This document shows positions 46,396-59,044 of a DNA stretch of 64,000 bases, piece after piece (position 1 is the first letter of the stretch; each line of letters begins with the position of its first letter). The notes beneath the pieces are model-generated. The model was given only the letters and a program-made list of their open reading frames with translations, had not been told where the DNA came from and searched no databases. Source of the DNA: Emmonsiellopsis sp. PD_33 (lineage: Eukaryota; Ascomycota; Eurotiomycetes; Onygenales; Ajellomycetaceae); the NCBI GenBank assembly GCA_032988165.1, contig JANTQF010000076.1, positions 62,001-126,000 on the forward strand, read 5' to 3'. Made by a program: the position numbers and the translations under genes.

Positions 46396-49300
46396 ATGAA
46401 GTCTTTTGGTTTACGCAGTGTGCTCGGCCTCACGGCCTGTCTTTCTTCCTGTGAGCCGCAACATCCCTTATATCTAGGCTTCTTCTTTGGAAATTGCTAA
46501 CGTTGATTTCTATAAAGTGAGCCATGGCGTGCTGGCGCAAGCCGGAAGCTATACCGACCCGGAGACAGGCATTATTTTCGGAACACAGACGATTGCTGAC
46601 TCCCAAACCACGGGAGGCTTGATGTTGGGATGGGCACTCCCAGAAGACGCTGCAACCGTTGATGCAACGGAATATATTGGTATAATTGTAAGTAGTTTCT
46701 TCAATTAGCCGACCTTTACAATTCGCATGCTAACAAGCCTAGGTCGGATCCCTCACCGACGGGGCAGGCTGGACTGGACTCAGCCATGGCGGCAGCATGA
46801 GTTCTGCGCTCCTGCTTCTGGCATGGTCTGACGGGGAGAACGTTGTGACCTCCTTCCGTTTCGCCTCGTAAGTCGGCTTTCTTTCCCATGGGGAGTTGAT
46901 CCAAGAAACGAGGAATTGACCGTCTCTTCCTCGTCTCTAGTGGATATACCGCTCCGGAAATCTATGCTGGCGAGGCCACTCTCACCACTATTTCCGCCGA
47001 AGTAAATGCAACCAACTTCAAGCTCATCTATCGTTGCCAAGGTTGCTTCTCCTGGGACCACAACGGCGCCACTGGAGGCAGATCTACAAGTGAAGGTAGC
47101 GTCGTCTTCGGATGGGTTCAAGCTTCTGCCAGCCCTGCAGACCCCGCCGACCCAGCTTCTGCAGTTAACCAGCACAACAACGGCATGGGATTGTTTGGTG
47201 CCAAGGTTGATGCTGCTGCGAATGCCCTGTATAACGATTGGATTGAGCTTGGTGGTGGCGACCCTGACCCTACCCCGACGACTACAGCAACTCCAACTGT
47301 TACAGAAACACCAACTGATCCTCCCACAACTACCACAACCGCCGTCCCCACTGTTACTGGACTTCCTGTTCCAACAGATGCGGTCTTTGATTACGTTGTT
47401 GTTGGAGGTGGTGCTGGTGGAATTACGTCCGCCGATAAGATCTCTGAGTCCGGCGCCAGTGTCCTTCTTATTGAGAAGGGACCCCCTTCGACATACAGAT
47501 GGGGCGGCAGTAAGTTACTGTACCCTGTATATTGCATGGCATTTGACTTATCTGGATTTAGGAATTTTCCCCGAGTGGCTGGATGGCCACAATCTCACAC
47601 GCTTTGATGTTCCTGGGCTTTGCAACGAAATTTGGCACGATTCTCAGGGCATTGCCTGTACCGACGTTGATCAGATGGCCGGCTGTGTTCTTGGCGGAGG
47701 AACCGCTGTGAACTCTGGACTGTGGTGGAAGGTGAGTTTATGAAAATCATCAAAGTAGGATTGTGTATCAAAATTACTAACCATGTTAAAGGCCCCTGAT
47801 CTTGACTGGGACGAGAACTTCCCAGAAGGTTGGAAATCGGCAGATATGAAACCCGCTCTGGAGAGGGTTTTCGAACGCATTCCTGGAACTGACCACACGT
47901 CTCAGGATGGAGTGATTCGTTTACAGCAAGGTTATGAAGTTGTTTCAAACGCACTACTTGAAGCGGGATGGAAGAATGTAACAGCGAATGAGGTACCAGA
48001 TGAGAAGGATCAGGTTTTCACATACACTCCGTATATGTTCAGCGGGGGCGAGCGTGGTGGTCCGCTGGCGACGTATCTAGTGTCTGCTAGCGAAAGAGAA
48101 AACTTCAACCTCTGGACTAACACCGCAGTACGGAGAGTTGTTAGAACTGGAGGACATATCACAGGCGTTGAAGTTGAAGCTACTGCCGAAGGAGGCTATA
48201 CTGGTACCGTCCCCGTTACCACAGACACCGGCCGAGTTATTCTGTCATCCGGAGCTCTTGGAACACCAAAGGTCCTCATGAGAAGTAAGTCTCCAACAGC
48301 AAAACCCATGGCCATGGCGGCTTATTAACAAATGTACCTTGCAGGTGGTATCGGCCCCGCTGATCAGCTCGAGATTGTCAAAAACAGCGCTCTAGATGGT
48401 GAGACGATGATTGGCGAAGAGGATTGGATTGACCTCCCAGTTGGCAAAAATCTGGTTGACCATGTCAACGTAAGTAGACATGCAATTGCTTGTTGCTGTC
48501 GCCGATATTCAACCAACTAACCGTTACGCAGACCGACACCGTCATCCGCCACCCAGACGTTGTATTTTACGACTTCTACGCCGCCTTCGAAGAGCCCATT
48601 GCTGAAGATAGAGATGCTTACTTAGGTAAATACCCTCATTTACCAAGTAAATAACTCGCGTATTAACTGCTTCGATAGATAGCCGAAGTGGCATCCTTGC
48701 CCAGGCGGCACCCAACATGAATCCTTTCTTCTTCCGCACCATCAAGGGCGCTGATGGAATTGATCGAACTCTTCAATGGTCTGCGAGAGTCGAGGGAGCT
48801 CTAGGCGAGGATAACAACAGTATGTCTAGAAACCTTACTACCCCTAAACTGCCAGAAGGCTACTGACATGCCATTCCAGATACTATGACCATCAGTCAAT
48901 ACCTAGGAAGAGGCTCCGTATCCCGTGGTCAAGTGACGATTACTCCAAGTCTAACCATGACCGTATCCGACGCTCCTTATCTTAAAGATCAAGGTGATGT
49001 GGATGCCGTGATCGCCGGTATTCAAGAATTGGTGGATATTCTTTCTCCTGTTGAAGGCCTCACGTTCCTCCAACCCGCCGCAAATGTGACCGTTGAGGAC
49101 TTTGTTAATGACGTACGTTACTGCCTATCTCTTCGATCTATCAGGATAAAGCTTATCACCTTACTAACATGCTTGATACTACAGTACATCGTTGGTACAC
49201 AAACTCGATGCGCGAACCACTGGATGGGCTCCAACAAGATAGGGACTGACGATGGACGCGAGGGAGGAACCTCCGTCGTCGATCTGGACACCAAGGTCTA

Positions 49301-49445
49301 TGGAACTGACAACTTGTTCGTCGTGGATGCCGGCATCTTCCCAGGCATGATTACCACGAACCCGACTGCTTTGATTTTGACTGCTGCAGAAAGAGCCTCT
49401 GAGAGGATCCTTGCCCTTGCCCCAGCAGCTGGTGCTGGCAACTGA
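46396..49445 (+). CDS. Cellobiose dehydrogenase (AA8 cytochrome + AA3_1 flavin domain)
   Basis: Exons 46396-46450, 46518-46687, 46743-46867, 46941-47509, 47562-47731, 47792-48284, 48345-48469, 48532-48625, 48679-48819, 48880-49112, 49185-49445 give 811 aa. After a signal peptide (about 1-25) comes the b-type cytochrome domain (to about 215), with Met54 in GLMLGWAL as likely heme ligand. A P/T-rich linker at about 221-262 leads to the GMC flavodehydrogenase: FAD fingerprint GGGAGG at 272-277, catalytic His737 (CANHWMG) and Asn784 (TTNPT). CDH oxidises cellobiose to the lactone and passes electrons through its heme to AA9 enzymes. The C-terminus (ALAPAAGAGN) has no CBM1. The adjacent divergent AA9 gene fits the known partnership. 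Confidence 0.95.
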
Positions 49446-51584
49446 AATAGCGGAGAGGCATGTTGATTATCTGTCCTATCCCTTGATCTAGACGCCAACC
49501 TTTCAATCCGCACCTTCAGTTCGCAGTCGAAGAGACCCCGTTAGATTTTTATATGGGAAAATTTGCAAGCGTCGAACGTATATTCTTGTACATACATATT
49601 TTCAGATTCTTTTTCTTGGTCACTATGCATTTCATTTAACTTTTTACAAGTGGAAAAATTATTGCCGTCTAACCAGGATATGACAAAACTACATGCAGTC
49701 AAGCCAGGGTTTCCCCTTCTATTAGAACTAGCTACTCCAGATTAAGCACGCATGCCAAATACCCATCCCGTAAGATAAATCACAGGCAATTCCAAATAAA
49801 AACAGATACCAGCCAACAACCATACTCACCTTCATATACCCAGGCCCAGATTAAACCCATTAACTTTCACTCAAGAATATAAATTTATATAAAAATCAAA
49901 TATACAACCATCTCGTATGGCCTCCACATGCCCCTGTCAAATAATTACCCGGCCCAGTACCCATACCAGGCAGGCAATCCCGATTCAGCATTTCCCCATA
50001 CTCTGCGTGGGGTAAATAGGCCCCTGAAACCCCTTAAACGCCCAACACCCCCAGAACCTTGGACATGCAGGCGCATACAGGGTAAGGGGTCCAACTGGAT
50101 ATATCCACCGCACGTGCTTGGTTGCAACGTGGATAAATGGGGCGTAATCCCGACAGATGCATTTGAACCCGGACAGGAGGCGGGGTGGAAAATGTGCATG
50201 CTTGGGGTTCCGGTTCACGTGCGGAAGTAATGGTTGACAGGGGTAACATTTCATAGGGATATCCCATGCATATTATGCCGGGGGGCCCATGGCCTGTGAT
50301 AAGCTGGACTATCTATCGATCGTATTAATTGGGGTCCCGTTTCATTTGCCCAGGCCCATGGTTAAGGGCTTTGTCCTCCGTCTCCGAATTCCGGTCTTCC
50401 AGTCTTCCGGGAGGGATGGATAGGGCTGGTTGGCAGGAGGTTTGGGAAATAAGGCAAGCTCCAATTGGATGGACTGGGTATGTATGCATTGGCTAAATAA
50501 AGCATCAAAAATAAGCAGAATGGGTGAAATGAGAAGACGAGGGGTTGGTTGGTTGCTTATTCCATTTCAGGTACAAGGAAGGAGTATTTGCGGCGGAAGG
50601 AAATTTCCTGGACACGAGGAGTTTAAATGAAGAATAAGGCAGCAGGGCACAAGGAATTAATGCCTCACTATGTGCTATTGACATCAGGAGAGATGGGGTA
50701 TTTTTGATATATTGAGATCCCTGGCGTCCGATAGAAGGACAGAGTAGTATCTATCCCTAAACAGTATATATTTACCGCAGAGGGTTTGAATTATAGCTAG
50801 GACGAGAAGACAGACGTCTGCTAAACAGGGAGATAAATGAAAGACAACAAACTTGCTACCAAGTTTCAGAAAGCAACGGACAGCGGGACGGTTCAGTTGA
50901 ACTTTGAAGTATTCAAGTTGTTGGGGATGAAGGTCTGGAAAAATTGAGGGAAAATAAAAGGGAAAAAAAAAAAGGTAATGCTAATTGCTTCAAATGATAA
51001 GAATTCTGAAAGCAACAGCTTGAGAAGCCAACTTGAACACAAGCTTTGGGTCGTGAACGGGAGGGAGAGAGAAAATAGAGAAGCGCGCGTTTAACTTAAC
51101 TAGGTGGAGACCTCGCTGCTAAAATTAGAGACAACCGCGCAAGTGGGCTAGGGACCCGAACCATTCCATGAAATCTGCCCCAGCATGAACAGTTGCCAAT
51201 CACAGTATAGAACTGGCTTGCATATGGAATGGAGAAGCTGTTAAAGTCTGAAACTACAATTAATGGAATAACAAATTACAAGATGTATGTAGGCAGTAAG
51301 CAGGAGTGCGAAATGCAGGCTAATTTCAAATAATAGTATGTCGTCAAAGAAATTAAAAAAACTAGGAACCGCAAAAAGGCAAACAGATGAAGAATCGAAT
51401 AATCAGTATTATTATCGCTTAATCATCAGAGCGACGAAACCCGTACAGCAGCGACATCCGTGCTTGAAAAGAGACTCAAAATAATTGCCAGCGCTCTTGG
51501 CCACATTGGTATCGGAATAAAGTTCAGCAAAGGACAGCCAACAAAAGGCAAGGGACACCCATGGTGCTTTGCTCGCCATCAGTT
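49446..51584. other. Intergenic, convergent 3' ends of CDH and CHS5
   Basis: 2.1 kb with many short frames on both strands, none with recognisable features. A poly-A/G tract lies at about 50958-50972. A long CHS5 3'UTR or a non-coding transcript is possible but not shown. Confidence 0.5.
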
Positions 51585-53039
51585 CTATAACGGGACCTCG
51601 TCTAGTTCTCCTTCCCCGCCGTTTCCATTTTCCTTTTGATTGCTAGGGCTAGGGGAGCTGGACCGCGGATTTTTCTGTTTCCTTTGCGAGAGAGAGCGTG
51701 GCCTGTTCGTTATATCCCCGTTCATGGAGACCAGTGGATTGCTATCATCTCTATTCTCGGTGTTTCCATCATTCGCGCCGGTCTCGGCGGCTTCACCATC
51801 CGTAGATTCTGCATCATCTTGCTTTGGCTTGGTGTTTTCTTGGTCATCTTTGGCAGGTGGTGGTGGTGGGGACTCCTTTTCTTCATCCTCACTACCCTCT
51901 TCATCCGATCTGTCAGCTTCCGACCGGCCATTTGTTGAGCTGTCAGGGAAAGGAGTAGTGGGAAGCTCCTTCTCGGCAGGTGGCTCCTCTGAGCGCGAAC
52001 CCGAATTCTGACTTGCTCTTCCGGACGAAACGGAGCGAGACGGATTTAAGTGAGCTTGTTGGCGATTTTGTTGTGAGTGTACGTTGGGGCCTAGTTGGCG
52101 CAACTTCGGGTCGGCATTCAAGTAGTAGCCACGCACGCTAACGATAGTGCCCTCGCGCTCGCATCCTTCTACCCACTCAGGGCGCACAACTGGAATATTC
52201 ATCTCAACTGCCTTTTCCCATGCAGGGCCTCTCCCTTCCGTACAGACAAAGTGCGTCGTATCAATCCGCACGGTATCGATGAGTTTGGCACCAATGCGTT
52301 CCACGGCATTTCCAAGAGACGTTCTCAAAGCTGGGGGAAGTACACCAGGTGTGATGGTAATTCCGGATAGATCTGTCATCTTATGCGTTCGGCAGACCAG
52401 CCTTTCCGAGCTAAAAGTGCCTGCTGAAGTGCGAAGGACGAGGTAGAAGGTGTATTCTGTATCTATCGCGAGACCGCTGATTTTGGTGCTAAGCATTTCC
52501 ATTGGTCGAGGAATTGAGCCGGCCTTGGAGTCATTTCGGTAAAGGGACAGTGATTTAAGGGACGCCGTGGCTAGGTTGATAGGATCCCATTCTAGAACGA
52601 GGGATGTCTGTGTCGCATTTCGTAAACGAAGGACGGGCGGAGAAGGGGTATGGATGCCATAGGTATGCAGAATGCGCTTTTGGAGAGACTGGAAGGCGGC
52701 TGCGCTCGCGGCTTCAGCAGCCTGGTTCCAAGATACCGTAATATCGACGATGCTACCTGATGAGATGTTTTTGGGCAGTAGAACGGATGGGAACTCGATC
52801 TACAGGCAGTATAGTTAGTAAATATTCCACGTCTGACGCTCATCAGAAGCTAGGAAAATGGTATAGAGCAGGGCATCATAAGAGCTAAACTCGTTCGCAA
52901 GAGGGGGGGCGGGATCACGGTCAAACGAGGACGGTGGTCCGTATATTGGGGATGGGGTCCAGCTTACGATCCGGTTGTCTTCAGTCATGAGGATAGCAAC
53001 GCCAGCGTCAACCTTCCCAACTGTGAGAGAAACAAGCAT
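51585..53039 (-). CDS. CHS5: Chitin biosynthesis protein CHS5 (exomer core)
   Basis: Minus-strand exons 52968-53039 and 51585-52799 give 428 aa. The intron runs GTAAGC..TGTAG in phase 0. The N-terminus MLVSLTVGKVDAGVAILM is the Chs5 dimerisation segment that scaffolds exomer. A fibronectin type III domain follows (about 78-170: PPVLRLRNATQTSLVLEWDP, YTFYLVLRTSAG), then a BRCT domain (about 175-265: IGAKLIDTVRIDTTHFVC, IPVVRPEWVEGC). The C-terminal 160 residues are disordered, acidic and P/S-rich with a PPPPPP run, as in other Chs5 proteins. Exomer sorts chitin synthase and other cargo from the trans-Golgi to the cell surface. It is divergent from XPF/RAD1. Confidence 0.94.
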
Positions 53040-53499
53040 TGTGGGCAGAGGGGGAGGATATAAGCGAAAGGGGAGGGGTTATATAGAAAATAGCATGGAC
53101 GAATGCGCTCATCCAGACACAAAGGGATTCTTGAGGTTCTAAAGTTGCGATGTGGTGGTGAAGCTGTCTGGACGGAGCTGATACAAGCGCGATTGCCAAA
53201 AATAGAAACATACCACGCTGTTTTAGTGGAGCGCTTTGTAATCCTAAAGCGGCGTCGACTTCCTCCGAATCCGCCGATATCAAACTCTCCGCCTGCCATC
53301 GACTCCATCTCAAGAACACGAGGGACGGTTGATCTGTTTCGTCCTGTTCCATAGCAAGTCCCCAATAAAGATCACCCCGATCCGTATTCCAGGCTTCCCA
53401 AGCTTCGCACAATTGTTTGTCCTTACTCGTTCGCTGATCACGTGTCCACATGTCTCTTTCGTGACTCGTCCAGGAACGCGAGACGGACGGCCATTCCTC
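53040..53499. promoter_or_regulatory. Bidirectional promoter region, CHS5 / RAD1
   Basis: 460 bp separate the start codons of CHS5 (-) and the XPF homologue (+). No specific site is recognised. The strip immediately upstream of CHS5 is purine-rich on the plus strand. Confidence 0.45.
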
Positions 53500-56400
53500 A
53501 TGTCGGCGGGAGAAGAAAGCCCAGTTGTGAAGTTGTCGTTACCGCTGGTGGGTGTTGACGACTAGCCAAGCTTGTCCAGGTGGAACTAACAGTGGCCCCA
53601 GCAATACCAGCAAGACCTGTTCTCGGAGCTCAGGACCGACGATGAGCTCGTCATTCTTGCGCGAGGACTTGGCCTATTGCGCATTATAACAAACCTTTTA
53701 CATTTATACGATGCTGCGGGCAATAATTTGGTCATAGTGGTGGGTGCCGATGACCGAGAAAATGAGTGGATTGGGGAGGGTATGCACATGCATGGCCTTT
53801 CAGACCGCGATTTGGCCACTTTATACTAACAGGGTACAGCTCTGGCGGAGCATTATGCTATCAGCAGAACACCACTAGCAAGAGGCCTTAAGGTGATAAA
53901 TACGGACAGGGCCACTGTTCCGATGAGGTATGTTTCCTATCATTTGGGGAATGGGAGTGTTGGTTTGACCTGACACCGCTTGCAGGCAGAGGATGTATGG
54001 TCAAGGGGGTATCTTGAGTGTGACATCTCGGATACTAGTGGTCGATATGCTTTCAAGTATGTTTGGTCTATTGCTCCGTAGATGTACAGCTCGCTAAAGT
54101 ACTACAGAGTTACTTGACCCCGAAACCGTTACCGGCCTAATTATACTCCATGCTGAAAAGTAAACCGCCCGGAACCAGCTTATTGACTTTGAGATATTAA
54201 TGTATTCCCAGAGTCGTTGCCACCTCCCTAGAGGCGTTTATCATCCGGATATACCGACAGTTCAATAAGATCGGCTTTCTGAAAGCCTTCTCCGACTCCC
54301 CTGAACCGTTTACCACCGGGTTCAACCCTTTAGCGAATATGATGCGGAACCTATTCCTGCGGAAACCATCTTTATGGCCGAGATTCCAGGTTACGGTGGC
54401 GGAATCTTTAGAGGGCCGCAAGAAAGCTGAAGTGATAGAGTTGGAAGTACCAATGACGGACAAGATGAAAGATGTCCAGAACGCTGTTTTGGAATGCGTT
54501 GAAGCCAATATCAACGAACTCAAGAGGGCCAATTCTGGCTTGGATATGGAAGGCTGGACCGTGGACAGCGCATTGCAGCAAAATTTCGATCTGGCCATCA
54601 GACGACAACTGGACCCCGTCTGGCATCGTGTGAGCTCGAGGACGAAGCAGATTGCCAGTGACTTGACTGTCCTCAGATCCATTCTTCAGTGTGTATCTCC
54701 ATCAAACAATTTACACGCGGAGAGTTAACCACGTTGATAGTTCCCTGTTGACATACGACGCCGTATCCCTCATCAAATATCTCGACACGGTCATCGCCGC
54801 GCATTCAGCTCCGACAGGATCAACAAAGCAAAATTATTCCCCATGGCTATTTCTTGACGCAGCGCATATTCTATTTGAAACTGCCAAGTCGAGAGTCTAT
54901 CGCGGAAAAATTGACAATAAAGAGTTTATGTCTGAATCAAGCAAATTGCCCACTACACTAGAACTGGTGCTCGAGGAACAACCAAAGTGGTCGGTGCTCG
55001 CAGATGTATTGGATGAAATCGAACGGAGTACTTATCTTAACCCCGTCGCGAAAGGGGACTCGAACGGGACCATCTTAATCATGTGTAGTGATAGGAAAAC
55101 CTGCCGTCAAATTAGGGAGTATCTGGAAACTATGCGTGTGAAAGCTGAAAAGCAGGAAGAAAACCACGAGGACCAGGAGGAAACAGACGACGGCCGTTCA
55201 GGCGAATACATGCTTCGGAGAAGGCTCAGACAATATTTGAACTGGAAAACGACCTTTTCCCGCGTTAATAACAACCTTTACGGCGCCAAATCGAAATCAG
55301 AGCCGGGGACCGCGCCAGGTTATAATTCCGTGAGTTCTGGCACTTCCTTTCATGGAAGGGCACCTCCAAACAAAAGACGACGCATCCGCGGCGGAGGCAT
55401 GGCTTCTACGCCCTCCAGGGCCGCCAATAGCAGCGTTCAGCCTGATATAGAGCCACCAGCACAGGTGTCTACTTTATTGGAAGAGGCACAGCCCGGCCTA
55501 GCGGCCGAAGACGTAAACGAATATGAAGTCATAGAAGACGATCTCGACGATATGGAAGATTATTATCAGCTTTACGACATGAATGATCTTTTAATGATAT
55601 ATCCCTACGACGGAGACATGGACGAGCATATCCTCGAAGAAACGAAACCACGATACATCATCATGTATGAGCCGGATGCGGCGTTTATTCGACGGGTGGA
55701 GGTTTATCGCAGCTCTCATACGAACAGAGAGGTCAGAGTATACTTCCTATATTACGGAGGATCAGTTGAGGAACAGCGATACCTCAGTGCCGTGCGGAGG
55801 GAGAAGGACGCCTTTGCCAAACTAATCAAAGAAAGAGGGGTATGCCTTCCCCCATCCCCTATTCCCCGCCATCTACAAACAACTAACTCTCCCTTCCCAG
55901 TCCATGGCCCTAACCCTAACCCACGACCAATCCCTCTCCGACCCCCAAGAACAATTCCTACGCACGGTCAATACACGTATCGCCGGCGGGGGCCGCCTAA
56001 CCGCCACCGCCGCCCCACCGACTGTAGTCGTCGACGTTCGCGAATTCCGCAGCGCGCTCCCCTCCCTCCTCCACGGACGCAGCATGGTTGTGGTCCCCTG
56101 CCAACTGACCGTCGGCGACTACATCCTCACACCAGACATCTGCGTAGAGCGGAAATCAATCCGCGACTTAATCAGCTCCCTGAAGAACGGGCGGTTATAC
56201 AACCAGGCCGAAACGATGCTGCAGCACTACTCGACGCCCGTCCTACTAATAGAGTTCGACCAGACCAAAGCGTTCACATTTGACGCCTTCACGTCCACCA
56301 TCCCCGGCGCAACAGGGAAAGCAGGCGAGAGCATCTCAAGTAACCTAATCAACCCGACAAACCCGAAATCCATCCAGCACCTCCTCACCTTACTCACGCT

Positions 56401-56812
56401 CTCCTTCCCGCGGCTAAAAATCATCTGGTCATCAACCCCTTACCAAACAGCCGAGATCTTCGCCGAGTTAAAGAAGAATAGCGCAGAACCAGACCCCATC
56501 CGCGCCGTCCAGATCGGGCTGGATTTCGACATCACCACCACTGGCCCAGGCTCGGGCTCGGGCTCGGGCGCCGGAGGCATAATGTCCGCGGCGGGCGTTG
56601 AGCATCGAACCTTCAACCAGCTCCCGCAGGACATGTTGCGGGCTGTGCCCGGGCTGACGCCGAAGATCGTGGAGCGGCTGGTTCTCGAGACGGAGAATCT
56701 GACGCAGGTTGCGAATATGGAGATGGAGGAGTTGGAGGGACTGGTTGGGAAGGAGGTGGGGAGGCAGATCTTGAGGTTTTTTCGGAGGAATGTTTTTGAT
56801 GAGGTTGGGTGA
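53500..56812 (+). CDS. RAD1: DNA repair endonuclease XPF/Rad1
   Basis: Exons 53500-53547, 53602-53779, 53840-53927, 53986-54056, 54108-54159, 54212-54688, 54741-55839, 55901-56812 give 974 aa. The N-terminal half is the inactive helicase-like part (LQYQQDLFSELRTDDELVIL, GGILSVTSRILVVDML, EAFIIRIYRQFN). An acidic/basic disordered insert (about 515-600) includes a nuclear-signal-like NKRRRIRGG. The ERCC4 nuclease domain contains VVDVREFRS and the catalytic ERKSIRD at 754-760. It ends with tandem helix-hairpin-helix motifs (LRAVPGLTPKIVERLV) that bind the Rad10/ERCC1 partner. It makes the 5' incision in nucleotide excision repair and acts in recombination. A GS repeat sits at about 885. Confidence 0.95.
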
Positions 56813-57946
56813 TGTTTTTGATTTCTGATTTGGGTTGTGACGGTTGTGAGCGAATAGGTAGGTAGGATGTGGTTGGGGGAATGCTATCGGACGACGGCGG
56901 GCAGGGCCCAGGGGGAACTTGGAAGGAAGGCGGTTTGGCTATTTCTGCGGATTGGATGACGACAGAGGGTGGGAGCGGGGAGGGTCCATTGGTGGAGGGG
57001 GAGATACGCTACACAACAACACAACACAACGGGGTTATTGGAAATATGCCATTGGTTGATGGGTGTATATATATACGGAATACCAACATATCAAGACAAT
57101 TTATGTACCCATTTCCGTTTCTTTTCTAAACACAATGCTTTGTTTAAAAAGTAAACTACCATTGCTTTCGTTCTATGTTTCAAACTTCCAAATTTAAAAA
57201 AAAAAATCAGGAGCCGACGAGCAACGCGGTAAGGCGTGGGAATAGGAAACAAAGAAGCGAAAACAAAGCAAAGCAAGCGTTTTTTAAAAAAAATATGAAG
57301 AGAGAGAGAGAGAGAGAGAGAGACGTAGCAGAGGCATAACGGTAAACGGTAAATAAATTTCTTTCGTAAGCCGCTCGAGTTGAGAAAAGGAAAAAAAAAA
57401 AGGAGTTCCGCCAAATCATAAACAGCGTTAAGGAGAAAGAAAGAGCAAGACAAGATAGGAGGGGGAAAATTGGGCAGGTCAATTTAGCCAGACCGCGGAA
57501 TCGAATCGGTGGCTGATAGTGCCCAAGCATAACCCCCACCCCCTCCCTTCCTCCTCTTCTAAAAATAACCGTCCCCAACGGACCGGCCCCGGACTCCCCC
57601 CATGTAGGTACTTGATTGCTTATAGGTGATGATAAGGATACCTGGCTGTGAAAGGAAAACTTCTCAACCGAAAATGTCCAATTTTCCATCCATGTGGGAT
57701 AAAAAAAGGGAAAGCAAAGCCGTCCGGAAAATTCGTTCTGCGGCTTAGAAATATTTTTGTGCAGTCCCGATCGATCATGGATTTGATTTGCGCCAGGAGC
57801 CTGCGCAGTAACGATGCCGAAGGATTGGATAGAGGAATCGTCCATCTCGGGGCTGTGTTGGGGTCAACAACAGGGAAGCCAGATACGCAGAGCATACAAG
57901 GGGAGCGGGGCCTCGGCCTCGTTGGATCGGGAGGGGAGTTGGGCGT
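56813..57946. other. Intergenic, convergent 3' ends of RAD1 and eIF1A
   Basis: 1.1 kb including an AG microsatellite at 57299-57323. Minus-strand frames through it are low-complexity (S/L/F-rich) products of the AG repeat and A-rich tracts. No gene is seen. Confidence 0.6.
57299..57323 (+). repeat. AG microsatellite
   Basis: About twelve uninterrupted AG units in the 3' intergenic region between RAD1 and eIF1A. Confidence 0.85.
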
Positions 57947-58665
57947 TCAAATCTCATCCACGTCGATGTCCTTTTCGTCTTCGCTGCCGTCGCGGTCTTC
58001 GTCGAACTCGACGTTGTCGTCGATGTCCTCGTGGCCATATCTAAAGAAGATGTTAGCGGGATGCTCCCAAGTATAGTAGAGGTAGAGTGGGGAACATACG
58101 TATCAGTCTCGTTGATCTTGGCGCTCTCGGGCAACTCGCCGTAGGCCTTCAAGCTTCTGGCCTCATCGGCGTTGTACTTGAGGATGACGTCGCCCTTCTC
58201 GTCCTGGTAGTCGCGGAGGGAGAGCAGGATGATGTCGCCTTGGTTGATCCAGACCTTCTTGCGGAGTTTGCCACGGATGTGTGCGAGGCGCTTTTCGCCG
58301 TCGAAACAAAGTGCTTCCAACCGTCCGTTGCCCAACATCTTGACGACCTGAGCGTATTCTTGGCCTTCCTCCTTGAACGTCAGTTCTCGCTTCTCGTTGT
58401 CATTTTCGTTCTTTCCACGACGTCGGTTTTTACCACCCTATGGAGCGAGAGGGGTTAGCCGTAGGTTCAAAAGGGAGCAGAGTATATTATCTCCGATATT
58501 GCTGAATATGCACTTCGTCGCAGGTATTTGCTTATACTGCTCAGCGCCAACAGCCCGTTTGTTGAGAACAACGAAGGCGGGCAAACACGGGCAGAAGGTG
58601 ATAAGTGGCCATGTGGGGGGGTAAAGGAGGGGTATGAGGCTGACCTTTCCCTTATTCTTAGGCAT
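57947..58665 (-). CDS. TIF11: Translation initiation factor eIF1A
   Basis: Minus-strand exons 58645-58665, 58100-58437, 57947-58040 give 150 aa. The first exon encodes only MPKNKGK; its donor is the uncommon GTCAGC, and the join to GGKNRRRGKNENDNEKREL reproduces the invariant basic N-terminal tail. The OB-fold spans about 25-105 (YAQVVKMLGNGRLEALCFDG, KKVWINQGDIILLSLRDYQ). The acidic tail ends VEFDEDRDGSEDEKDIDVDEI. The factor binds the ribosomal A site on the 40S subunit and promotes scanning and start-codon selection. Length and sequence are those of a strongly conserved single-copy gene. Confidence 0.96.
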
Positions 58666-59044
58666 AGTGAGCTGCTCGTGGGCTGTTTTTTCTCGAGTGG
58701 GTGTTCTGCAATACCGTCTATCGTAGGATGCCGCACAACACGGGGCGTGTAATCCGGAGTGTCGTCGTTGTTGTCGGGAGATGTGGTGGTGAGGAGGAAC
58801 GAATTTCGCAGGCTTTATATAGTGGGGATCGATGGCTGGATCGCCACACGTGAAGGCCTGCCCGCGCTAGGCCCGATCGGGACGCCCAGCACCAGATTTT
58901 GCGGTACTTGCGGCGCCCGCGGATTTGTTAGGCGCTGCAAGTACCCCGGAGCCTCACCAAACACCCAACACCCATTCCGCGAATTGGCAGGTCTCACCAC
59001 TCCTCCTCCACCCTGGAATTACCCCCCCCTGTTGTCACCGAGCC
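58666..59044. promoter_or_regulatory. Bidirectional promoter region, eIF1A / 195-aa protein
   Basis: 379 bp between the eIF1A start (-) and the next start (+). No site is recognised with confidence. Confidence 0.4.

Noticed and set aside
57207..57845. 212-codon minus-strand frame rich in S, L and F
   Set aside because: Generated by an AG microsatellite and A-rich tracts downstream of eIF1A.
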